Below, one piece after another: positions 1 through 7,500 of a stretch of DNA of 64,000 nucleotides (its first letter is position 1; the number at the start of each line of letters is the position of its first letter). The notes beneath the pieces are model-generated. The model did not search any database. It saw only the letters and a list, made by a program, of their open reading frames with translations, and was not told the DNA's origin. Source of the DNA: Thermogladius sp023256015 (GTDB taxonomy: Archaea; Thermoproteota; Thermoprotei_A; Sulfolobales; Desulfurococcaceae); NCBI RefSeq assembly GCF_051131135.1, contig NZ_CP151274.1, positions 1,240,001-1,304,000 on the forward strand, in the 5' to 3' direction. The position numbers and the translations under genes are program-made.

Positions 1-70
1 CGCCCTTGAAAGCGCTGACAAGCCCCTCAACCAACGCCTCTAGTAGCCTGTCCCTTGGAGGGCACTGCAT
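1..70 (-). CDS. 5' end of an unidentified leftward gene (partial)
   Basis: An ATG at 70 opens a frame that runs to the left edge without a stop and reads MQCPPRDRLLEALVEGLVSA and on. A TATA-like CTTATTAG lies about 45 bases upstream on the same strand. Only 23 residues are visible, so no family can be named. It could be a chance frame at this G+C content, but the promoter-like sequence and the amphipathic-helix character of the peptide favour a real start. Confidence 0.3.
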   Translation of the reverse strand, partial: MQCPPRDRLLEALVEGLVSAFKG

Positions 71-148
71 CCCGTAGACTCTCGTGCAACTGTCTTTACA
101 CAGTCTAATAAGGAGGTTAAGGCCCCGTCCGCCGAGGGCCCCTCTACC

Positions 149-814
149 TTGCTGACCGTGCGATCAAAGGGTCTACGAATACAAAGCCTAAAAGCCGTCC
201 ACCCCCTGATCGAGATAGGGGTGTTCGCGTTGAGGGGCGTGGGCCTGGGCGCCCTCGTGGCTGTCTTCATCGCCGGCCTAGTGGTGGGCTACTACGTGGC
301 TCTACACGTGGCGGCCCCCGGGGTGCAGCAACCAGCGGTGCCCGAGGGGGGAGTCTTCTTCCTGCCTGACAGAGCGTACTACGGTAACCTGACCTACTAC
401 CTGGACAGGGCGAACAAGAGCGTCTACGTCGTGATGTACGTCGTCAAGTACGACCCGAGCTACCCCGACGACCCGGTGAACAAGCTGTTGAGGAAGCTCG
501 TAGACCTCTACAAGAAGGGCGTAGACGTGAGGGTGGTCGTAGACGACCAGACGCTAATTAGCTACCCCGACACCATCAACTACCTCGTTCAAAACGGCGT
601 GCCCGTCAAGCTGGACGAGTCGAAGAGCGTCACCACACACGCCAAGATAGTCATCATCGACGGGAAGTACGTCTTCATAGGCAGCCACAACTGGACCGAG
701 AGCGCGCTGACGAGGAACCACGAGACGACCCTGCTAGTCGACTCGACCAAGCTGGCACAGGAGGTCACGAGCTACTTCGAGAGCATATGGAGTAGTGGGA
801 GGCCGCCCACGTAG
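149..814 (+). CDS. Membrane-anchored phospholipase D-like protein, single HKD motif
   Basis: The protein carries one PLD-type HKD motif near residues 165-195, HAKIVIID followed by GSHNWT. Single-HKD members of this family (Nuc-like) act as homodimers on phosphodiester bonds in DNA or lipid. A hydrophobic stretch near residues 30-55 is a likely signal anchor, placing the catalytic domain outside or at the membrane face. The longest frame starts at a TTG at 149. GTG at 221 or TTG at 230, the latter preceded by a G-rich sequence, would put the membrane helix at the very N-terminus and look better. It stands alone at the edge of a region rich in nuclease-like genes. PLD nucleases occur in several defence systems, but the anchor makes an envelope or DNA-processing role equally possible. 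Confidence 0.82.
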   Translation: MLTVRSKGLRIQSLKAVHPLIEIGVFALRGVGLGALVAVFIAGLVVGYYVALHVAAPGVQQPAVPEGGVFFLPDRAYYGNLTYYLDRANKSVYVVMYVVKYDPSYPDDPVNKLLRKLVDLYKKGVDVRVVVDDQTLISYPDTINYLVQNGVPVKLDESKSVTTHAKIVIIDGKYVFIGSHNWTESALTRNHETTLLVDSTKLAQEVTSYFESIWSSGRPPT

Positions 815-927
815 CACCCGCCTACACGCCCCTCTGAGACCTCTTTTAACGCACCCCCCCAAAGCCTGCCTAACAGGGTGGGCTAGACACCACCCGGGCC
901 CCGCCGCGTCCTGGAGTGCCGGGGCCC

Positions 928-1761
928 CTACTGCTGCCCCTGGGCCTGGGAGGCCCTCGACTTCTCCTCCACCGCCGCGGCTGTCTCCGACAGCCTCTTC
1001 AGCTGTGCGGCGAGGCCGCTGACCGCTGCCTTGAGCTCCCTGAGCTCCTCTCTCAGGGCCCTCGCAGTCTCCACCAGCCTACTGCTCTCCTCCAGCGCGC
1101 TGGCGAGGCTGCGCCTCCACACGAGGACCTGTGCCACCCTCCTCACCGATAAGTACTTGACCGCCCACCTCGGCAGTACGCCCGCCCTCCTCAGCTCTTC
1201 GATTTTCTTGGCGAGGGCCTGCGCGTCGACTCCCAGCTTACCGGCCGCGTCGCCGATGTCGGCAGACGAGGCTATGGCCTGCAGCACTTCGAGGTGCTCC
1301 TGCTTGATCTGGGGGCTGTAGCCGTAGAAGACCTCTAGGTAGTCCGCCAAGACCTCCTCCACGACCTCCCTCATCAGGGCGTAGAGCTCCTCGCTCTCCA
1401 CCAGGAAGACGTCCGACAACTGGACCACCCTGACACCCAGCCTCTCCGCGAGCTCCCTGGCCGCGTCGTCCGAGAAGCCCTTGCACACCACCATCGGCTT
1501 GGCGTTCACGAGCAGGGCGTTTACGTAGGCCTGCCTGACACCGCTCACGTCGAGCCTCCCGGCCTTCACCTCGACCGCGTAGACGTTCCCCTCGGAGTCC
1601 TCGGCGATCGCGTCGACCTCCCCAACCTCGACCCCGTTCACCACCACCCTCCTACCCGTCTCCAGCACCCTGAAACCCATCTCGCTGAGAACGCTCAGCG
1701 CGATCCTCTCGCTGGCCATCCACCGCCTCTTTGCGGACATGCCCGAAGCCATAGGCAGCAC
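928..1761 (-). CDS. Archaeal RecB-like PD-(D/E)xK protein with C-terminal coiled coil
   Basis: The N-terminal 90 residues contain the PD-(D/E)xK core pattern: GEVDAIA, then about 10 residues later YAVEVKAG, with a helix that would carry the conserved Q (VRQAYVNALL). Many archaeal proteins of this kind are annotated as predicted RecB-family nucleases of unknown substrate. The middle resembles a helix-turn-helix segment (around DAAGKLGVDAQALAKKIEEL), and the last 70 residues are a heptad-rich coiled coil. The start could be GTG 1761, ATG 1752 or ATG 1740. A TATA-like GTTTATTAC sits about 30 bases upstream. The acidic and lysine residues expected for catalysis are present; the substrate is unknown. 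Confidence 0.65.
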   Translation of the reverse strand: MLPMASGMSAKRRWMASERIALSVLSEMGFRVLETGRRVVVNGVEVGEVDAIAEDSEGNVYAVEVKAGRLDVSGVRQAYVNALLVNAKPMVVCKGFSDDAARELAERLGVRVVQLSDVFLVESEELYALMREVVEEVLADYLEVFYGYSPQIKQEHLEVLQAIASSADIGDAAGKLGVDAQALAKKIEELRRAGVLPRWAVKYLSVRRVAQVLVWRRSLASALEESSRLVETARALREELRELKAAVSGLAAQLKRLSETAAAVEEKSRASQAQGQQ

Positions 1762-2159
1762 ACGGATCTATGAGGGCTTAGCGAGGTAATAAACGGGCAC
1801 GGTCGCCGGAGGAGCGGTGGAGTGGGCCCGGCCGCCTCTACCGGCCTATCGTTTGGAGTGCGGCTAGGCCTTTATACCGGTGAAACACGGACACTGTTAT
1901 AGGGGCTGTGACGACGACTCCACGACTCGGAGATCGGATGAAGGCTTGTTGGGGGGCCTCTGAGCCGGGGGGTGAAGAGGGCTGCAGGGCTGAGGGGTGA
2001 AGTGGTCGCGCACTACTGACCCCCTCCTCATGTCAGGCTTTAAGGGCGTGAGACATAGTAGGTTACTGGCCGGGATGAGGCCTAGAGGCCGCGTCCCGAG
2101 CAGTGAGGGCTGTCTCGGGGATCTCGACCGGCTCCCCGCCGCGTCCTGGGCGCGGCTGT
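1762..2159. other. Intergenic region, possible small RNA transcription unit
   Basis: No convincing gene lies here. A TATA-like CTTTATAC at about 1870-1877 on the + strand precedes a stretch (about 1935-1995) with weak C/D-box sRNA features: a GATGA core, two CTGA boxes and GTGAAG repeats in the expected alternating order. Two positions of each C-type box deviate from consensus, so the sRNA is only a possibility. The left end carries the promoter of the leftward gene that starts near 1761. Confidence 0.25.
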
Positions 2160-3482
2160 CTACGCGACTGTCTCGACCCTTCTAGACAGAGTGAAGTCCT
2201 TGAACTCGCCCAGCCTGCTGAGAGCGAACTCGGCTAGTAGTCTCGACAGCTCGTCCTCGCTGAGCTCAAGACCCAGCCCTCGGAGGGCCTCTCTCACCCT
2301 CCTCAAGTGCCTCGAGGGCTCCTTCACGGGCTCCGCGAACTTCGCGAGCTCTTCGGCGAGCTCCCTCAGTGCGCCGGGCTCCCCGATCCTCACGCCGTCG
2401 TAGACCATTATCCCCGAGGACTCCAGGTCGGAGCGGACGTAGCCGGGCAGCCTGGGGGAGGAGACGAGGTAGAACCTCCTGGGGTCGTAGAAGGCCTTGT
2501 AGAACTTGACGAGCTGGGCCTCCGTGACCCTCACGCCCCTCCTCTCCCCCTCCGCGACCTCTCTCACTACGCTGGGGTCCACTCCGAGGACGTCGGCCAG
2601 CCCGCTCCAGAGGCCGGACAACCACCTCCTGAACCACTCGCTGAAGCTGAGAGACGGGTTCACAGGCCCCTTGAGCTCCCTGGTCCTCGCGTACCAGTCC
2701 TCCAGCTCCTTGCACTCGACTATCACGTCCGGCCGCTTGACGGGGGGCCCGTTGCTCGAGGGGTCCACTATGTCCAGGACCAGGCCGGAGTAGACCATGA
2801 TGTCGGGCCTGAGAGTCACGTAGAACCTCCACACCCTGCTCAGGTCCTTGAGGCCCCTCCAGCCCAGGGGCCTGGGGGCCTCCAGGAAGAAGCTGAGGAC
2901 CCCCTCGTCCAGCTCCACGGCCAGGTTCGGGGGTATGGAGCCGGAGGCCTGCTTCCCCTGCCTGTCGAAGTGGACGAACTTGTGCTCCGGGTACACTATC
3001 CTCGCCCCGTGTTCGGCGAGGTGCTTGACCACCGATGCGAGGACGTAGACCTCGTAGACTATCCTGAGGTTAGACCTCATACTGGAGCCCAGCGCGGACC
3101 TCGCCTTCGGCGCGTACTCAACGACAGTAGTCTTCCTCCTGAGGAGGTCGTAGGTGTAGAGTGTGATCTTCTTCTTCAGGTGCTCGAGAGGGTCTCTCGA
3201 GAAGTCGCTGGTCTCCCTGGGCAGGGCCCAGCCCCTCCCGCCGAGGAGCGCCGTGACCTCGGAGAGCAGGCTGTTCAGCTCCTGTACGTAGCGGCGGGCC
3301 CTCTCCACCTCCTCGAGGGGGACGAAGGAGAGGGCGACGCACTCCTGGAACTTGTCCAGCAGCTCCTCGCAGCTCTCGGTGAGCGAGACCCTCGAACCCG
3401 GGAGGAGCTTGGCGCACCTCCTCAACTCGGCGAGTGTGTCTGCGCAGTGCCTCATGGCGTTGACGGCGCTGCTCCGGGCCAA
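2160..3482 (-). CDS. Uncharacterised protein with PD-(D/E)xK-like motif
   Basis: I do not recognise the family. The N-terminal 130 residues are helical, with several Cys and Glu/Arg-rich segments. The middle contains LRPDIMVYSG and, about 25 residues on, RPDVIVECKELEDW. The PD...ECK arrangement matches a PD-(D/E)xK nuclease core (family knowledge), and its location among defence-like genes agrees with a nuclease role (inference). The C-terminal 80 residues are again helical and charged. The frame opens at TTG 3482, and an ATG at 3455 is an equally good start. It is transcribed leftward as a single gene, well separated from its neighbours. Confidence 0.6.
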   Translation of the reverse strand: MARSSAVNAMRHCADTLAELRRCAKLLPGSRVSLTESCEELLDKFQECVALSFVPLEEVERARRYVQELNSLLSEVTALLGGRGWALPRETSDFSRDPLEHLKKKITLYTYDLLRRKTTVVEYAPKARSALGSSMRSNLRIVYEVYVLASVVKHLAEHGARIVYPEHKFVHFDRQGKQASGSIPPNLAVELDEGVLSFFLEAPRPLGWRGLKDLSRVWRFYVTLRPDIMVYSGLVLDIVDPSSNGPPVKRPDVIVECKELEDWYARTRELKGPVNPSLSFSEWFRRWLSGLWSGLADVLGVDPSVVREVAEGERRGVRVTEAQLVKFYKAFYDPRRFYLVSSPRLPGYVRSDLESSGIMVYDGVRIGEPGALRELAEELAKFAEPVKEPSRHLRRVREALRGLGLELSEDELSRLLAEFALSRLGEFKDFTLSRRVETVA

Positions 3483-4154
3483 GGGCCCACGCCCCTAGAC
3501 TCCTAGTAGCCGTGCCGGGCTAATAGCCTAGATCCTCCTGGCCGGCGGTGGCGATACCCCGTGGGCCTCCATGGACGGCGGGAACTAGGGCGGACTACGG
3601 GGGCCGTCGTTCGCAATGCTCCTTGTACGCCCACCTCAGACCCGGCTCGAATAAAGCGGCCTTCATGAGTTAGCACTAGCTGAAACCAAGAGCCCTCTGT
3701 ACGAGGAGCAGCAAGAGCGCGGGCGCGATAGCTGAGATAGAGATGAGGAGCCCCGCGAAGAATCTTGCCTCCTCAAGGAGGAGGCTTACGAGATAACGGG
3801 GTCTGTGTGGGGGATCTATCAACATTGCCCGCCGAGGGCGTAATGGGGTGAGGTCGAGTACGTGGCCGTTAAGCCGGTGGTGTTCAACGTGTACGGCAGC
3901 GCAGGTGGTGGCAACTGTTGCAGAGACCGATGACCCCGGCCTACGTTGTTTAGCCGAGTTCCCGGGTCTCCGATAGGCATGCAGTCCCACGGGAAGGTAA
4001 GCCGGTGCACGCAGGGGTCAAGGGCTACTAGAAAAAGCCCTGGAAAAGGGCTACACCGGCCTCGGAGGCCCGGCGACTGCGGCCATCCGGCTAGGGGGCC
4101 AACGTAAAAAAAGGAGGGACGCCGAGGGCGGCCGGCCGAACAGTCTCGCCTTAC
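3483..4154. other. Intergenic region, 670 bases, no firm gene
   Basis: No supported gene. A leftward frame starting at an ATG at about 3825 and ending at 3676 would encode about 49 residues with a hydrophobic C-terminal half (FFAGLLISISAIAPALLLLL). It could be a small membrane protein but lacks a clear promoter. On the + strand at about 3850-3930 a short frame reads VAVKPVVFNVYGSAGGGNCC before a stop, possibly the remnant of a Cys-containing protein. Runs of A near 4106-4113 (T on the - strand) may end transcription of the operon that finishes at 4155. Confidence 0.3.
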
Positions 4155-7094
4155 CTAGCTGGGGGAAAACCTCTCGTTGTGGTCTGGCTTTCCACTCTCG
4201 TCACACACGTAAAACTTCCTGCCATTTCTTGTGTATTCTTTGAAGAACTTGAGCTTGCCTGATGTAAGCGGGTTTTTATAGCCCCTGACCTCCCCCTCGG
4301 CCAAGTCTACGACGTAGAGCCAGTATTCGTGTTTTCCGCTCTCCGCTCGTTCCGCGAATGCCTTTTCGTTCTCGGTGTACACTATGTAGTGACGGCCCTT
4401 CTCCGGCCTTCTGAGCGTCTTGAGCTCGATGAACACCGTTTCTTGGGTATCTCTCTTCCTAGCAATGTAGTCAAAGGGGGCTTTCGTATCCCCCACGTAG
4501 GTCATCTCGTATCTCGCCTGCAGGACTTTCTCTAGGATCTCCCTGCCGACTTTCTCCACTTCCAGTTTTTCCTCGGTGACTTCGCCTACGCTCACGTAGC
4601 TCTCAATAGAGCTGTCAGTCCATTCTCTCCACCACTCTTCTACTATGTTCAAGGGCACAGCTATGACAAGTGGCTTGAACAGCGTTATGCGGAGTTCTTC
4701 GGGAGTTCTCGGCCTTAGACTGCTCTTAGTAGCTTCAACGTATTTGGAGAATCCGTGTAGCAGATCCTGTACTGCTTCTCTCAGGAAGTTCTCTACTCTA
4801 AGACGTGCTCTTTCCTCAATGCCCTTCCACAGCTCTTCCACAACCTTTGAGGTGGCTCTGCCGACTTCGACGCAGCTGCTGAAGGCGTTCTCTACGCTGT
4901 CTAGTAGCTCTTTAACGCCGTAGATTCTCTTCTCACCGCTTTTAGACTCGTCGTGCACTAGTATCCAGCAAACGGCGTTTTCACCGCTTGAAAAGCCCAC
5001 ACACGCCTTTAGAATAACGAGTGGGGCGCTAATTCCACTGCACGCATAAGTGGCACGTTCCTCTTGAATAGCAGAGGCGATCTTCCTTAAAAGGTGCTCA
5101 GGAGGCCTTGCATCATCGTAGCCTAGGAGCTTGGCAATCTTTCTCTCAACCCTAATTAGCTCTTCCCTAGACTTAAAGCCGATGGTTTTCTCTAATAGTT
5201 GTTCGAGTCGCTGAACAGCTAGTCCTGAACGAGTACGACCCTCTGAGTAAATGTAAGAGACCTGCCCTCCTGCAAATCGCTTCTTAAGCCTCTCCAAGTG
5301 ACTGCTCACGAGCTCTCCTAAGCCTTCTTCTCTGTCAAGCTTGTACTTGAGCCACATTTCAAAGGGCTTTAACCCAGCCTCTTCAACCACGCCAGAGGCT
5401 GGCAGCTCTAGCCCCTCTTTAGTCTTGAGTATGGTAAGGGCGCTCGGAATTATGTAGGCCTTGACCGACTCTGCCAGCTTCCTGTAAAAGGAGTCGAACA
5501 CGGCTTTTTCAAAGCTGTGGTCTAGTAGCATCAAGTATATTTTCACGTCCCTGGACTGGCCCAGCCTCCAAACTCTCCCAATCCTCTGCTCCAGCTTGAC
5601 CAGGGACCAAGGTAGCTCGTAATTTATCACGACATTTGCGTATTGGAGGTTCAAGCCTTCAGATGCTACATCAGTCGATACCAAAACGCGGGGCTGGGGT
5701 TCAGCAAGCCATTTCTTGATATTCTCTATTGCGTCTTCCGCGCGTCCCTGCGCTTCAAGGTCCCTCCCCGTGATTTTCTTGACCTCGCAACCTAGCTCAG
5801 AGCTGATCTTACCGTAGATGTAGTCGGCCGTGTCCGCGTACTCTGTGAAGACCACTACTTTTTCCCCCTTCCCAACGTGCTCTTGCAACAAGTCTAGCAA
5901 GGCGCGGACCTTGCTGTCGGTCTCCTCAACGGACTTTGCTAGCTTTGCGAGGTACTCAAACCGCTCTTTAAAGCGCGCCAAAATACGCGCGACTTCGCCC
6001 CTGATGAGTTCTTCAGCTTCCTCTAGTAGAGCGTCCGGATCCTTCTCCGCGACGTATTCTTCTTCAGCATAACCCTCTAGGCTTTCAGGAATGCTGGACA
6101 CGCTTATGCCGCCCTTCTCAGGGGACATAACCTTATGTCGTATTCTATGAAACGTCAACCACCCCGCCCTCGGGCTAGAGAGCCCCCGCTTGTCCACTAA
6201 AACCGCGAGTAGGCCGACTGCTCGCTTTACTTCCTCTTTTACTGCGTTCGCCTTCAAGAGTAGCTCCCTTGTCAGCTTGTCGAGGCTGGTGATGTAGTCT
6301 TCTTCGTTTTTCGATAGCCCAACGGTCTTTACCTCGAGCTCTGCGTCGACGAATATCTTTTCCTTTTCATACACTTCATTAACTTCTTTCTTGGATCGCC
6401 TAAACACGAGGGTGTTAATAGTCTTTGCATAGAAGTCTCTGGGCGCAATCCTTCTCAAGTTATTGACTGCTTCATCCAATAGCTCCAAAAGCTTCACATA
6501 TTGCTCCTCGTCACCTCTGTGGGGCGTTGCCGACAAGAAGATTACAGAAGCCTCTGGATTATTCTTCACAAGCTCCTTTACGAGCTTGTACCTCATAGTG
6601 TCTAGTCCTAGCCTGTGTGCTTCGTCTACGACAATAACTCCCCAGTCGTGCCTGAGCACTTTTTCTTTGTGCTCTCCCTTCTTAACAGTGTCGATTTTGA
6701 GGATGAACAGCTCGGGTTCTGCTCCCCCTCCATAGTCGATCAGTTCTAAGTCAGTGAAGGGTTTAAAGCCAAAGCGCCTAGCCTCTTCTCTCCACTGCCC
6801 CACAAGGCTTCTTGGGACAAGCACGAGGGCGCTTCTGCGGTGGAAAAGCCCTCTCTCAAAACCCCATTTCACTAGCATTAGCGCTTCAATGGTCTTGCCA
6901 AGCCCTATTTCATCAGCTATGAGTGCTCTTATGGGTCTCCTGAGCGCTAGCCTGTAAATAAGCTCGGCTTGGTGGAGGTAGCCTTCGTACCCCCTTAAGC
7001 GTAGCTTGAAAAGAGGGTTTTCTTGAAAAAGCTGCGAGAGAAGGAGTTCCAGCGCTCTTCCCACCGTTCTATCGCTACTTCCTCTCGACTCCAT
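4155..7094 (-). CDS. SNF2/HepA-family helicase with DUF3883-like C-terminus (BrxHII-like)
   Basis: Superfamily 2 ATPase of the SNF2/HepA type. Seen in order: motif I ADEIGLGKT near residue 60, motif II VDEAH, motif III LSATPHRG, then the second RecA lobe with TDVASEGLNLQ and QRIGRVWRLGQ. The last 110 residues contain FDYIA...FIELKTLRR and a WLYVVDL segment, the pattern of DUF3883, a PD-(D/E)xK-like domain often found at the ends of defence helicases. ATG 7094 overlaps the last codons of the upstream gene. The longer frame from 7127 would overlap it more and adds no conserved sequence. It is the last gene of the leftward methylase-ATPase module. Known relatives are the COG0553 helicases of BREX type 3 and 5 (BrxHII). 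G+C is visibly lower than in the housekeeping genes, which suggests horizontal transfer. Confidence 0.88.
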   Translation of the reverse strand: MESRGSSDRTVGRALELLLSQLFQENPLFKLRLRGYEGYLHQAELIYRLALRRPIRALIADEIGLGKTIEALMLVKWGFERGLFHRRSALVLVPRSLVGQWREEARRFGFKPFTDLELIDYGGGAEPELFILKIDTVKKGEHKEKVLRHDWGVIVVDEAHRLGLDTMRYKLVKELVKNNPEASVIFLSATPHRGDEEQYVKLLELLDEAVNNLRRIAPRDFYAKTINTLVFRRSKKEVNEVYEKEKIFVDAELEVKTVGLSKNEEDYITSLDKLTRELLLKANAVKEEVKRAVGLLAVLVDKRGLSSPRAGWLTFHRIRHKVMSPEKGGISVSSIPESLEGYAEEEYVAEKDPDALLEEAEELIRGEVARILARFKERFEYLAKLAKSVEETDSKVRALLDLLQEHVGKGEKVVVFTEYADTADYIYGKISSELGCEVKKITGRDLEAQGRAEDAIENIKKWLAEPQPRVLVSTDVASEGLNLQYANVVINYELPWSLVKLEQRIGRVWRLGQSRDVKIYLMLLDHSFEKAVFDSFYRKLAESVKAYIIPSALTILKTKEGLELPASGVVEEAGLKPFEMWLKYKLDREEGLGELVSSHLERLKKRFAGGQVSYIYSEGRTRSGLAVQRLEQLLEKTIGFKSREELIRVERKIAKLLGYDDARPPEHLLRKIASAIQEERATYACSGISAPLVILKACVGFSSGENAVCWILVHDESKSGEKRIYGVKELLDSVENAFSSCVEVGRATSKVVEELWKGIEERARLRVENFLREAVQDLLHGFSKYVEATKSSLRPRTPEELRITLFKPLVIAVPLNIVEEWWREWTDSSIESYVSVGEVTEEKLEVEKVGREILEKVLQARYEMTYVGDTKAPFDYIARKRDTQETVFIELKTLRRPEKGRHYIVYTENEKAFAERAESGKHEYWLYVVDLAEGEVRGYKNPLTSGKLKFFKEYTRNGRKFYVCDESGKPDHNERFSPS

Positions 7095-7488
7095 AAAGTA
7101 TCCTCGCTGCCCTCGAAACCCTCCCAAGCGCTCTAATGCCTCCTCGCCTGTATTTCTCCAGCGTTTCCGTGTACCAGAAGTGGATGGTGTAGCCGTCCAT
7201 TCGCCTGACTACTAGGGCGAGTTTCAGCGCCTTCAACGGAGACTTGGCCCTCAGAGGCCCGTAGAGAGCCGAGAACACCAGCAATCTCTTGTAAAGGTCT
7301 TCGTCGTATACCCACAGGCCGCTCTTAGTCTCCTTGACCTTTCCTAGCGCGTCTAGTTGCTTGACCGCGTCTAGCAAGTCGCTCTTTGTTACCTTCAGCT
7401 TGCCGATGTCGTTAGCCCCCAGGGCCCCCCTCTTGAAGTAGGCTCTATCTCCTCTGAATAGAATGAACCCCATGAACTCGGAGCTCAA
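7075..7488 (-). CDS. Uncharacterised 137-residue protein of the BREX-like module
   Basis: No family is recognised. The protein is basic, with a central segment (KVTKSDLLDAVKQLDALGKV) that could form a winged-helix-like fold and a Trp/Tyr-rich segment HFWYTETLEKY near residue 105. It lies 12 bases after the ATPase gene and its end overlaps the helicase start, so it is translated with them and is probably a component or adaptor of the same system. Small accessory genes of this size occur in BREX loci (BrxA, BrxB, BrxF), but I see no sequence match to any of them. Confidence 0.6.
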   Translation of the reverse strand: MSSEFMGFILFRGDRAYFKRGALGANDIGKLKVTKSDLLDAVKQLDALGKVKETKSGLWVYDEDLYKRLLVFSALYGPLRAKSPLKALKLALVVRRMDGYTIHFWYTETLEKYRRGGIRALGRVSRAARILYGVERK

Positions 7489-7500
7489 GGCCCTTACACC

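Noticed and set aside
1997..2185. 62-codon + strand frame
   Set aside because: No promoter or Shine-Dalgarno fits, no recognisable motif, and it runs into the opposite gene.
2307..3506. 399-codon open frame on the + strand antisense to the PD-(D/E)xK-like gene
   Set aside because: Composition is Pro/Arg/Glu/His-rich and non-protein-like; it mirrors the codon pattern of the opposite-strand gene in this G+C-rich DNA.
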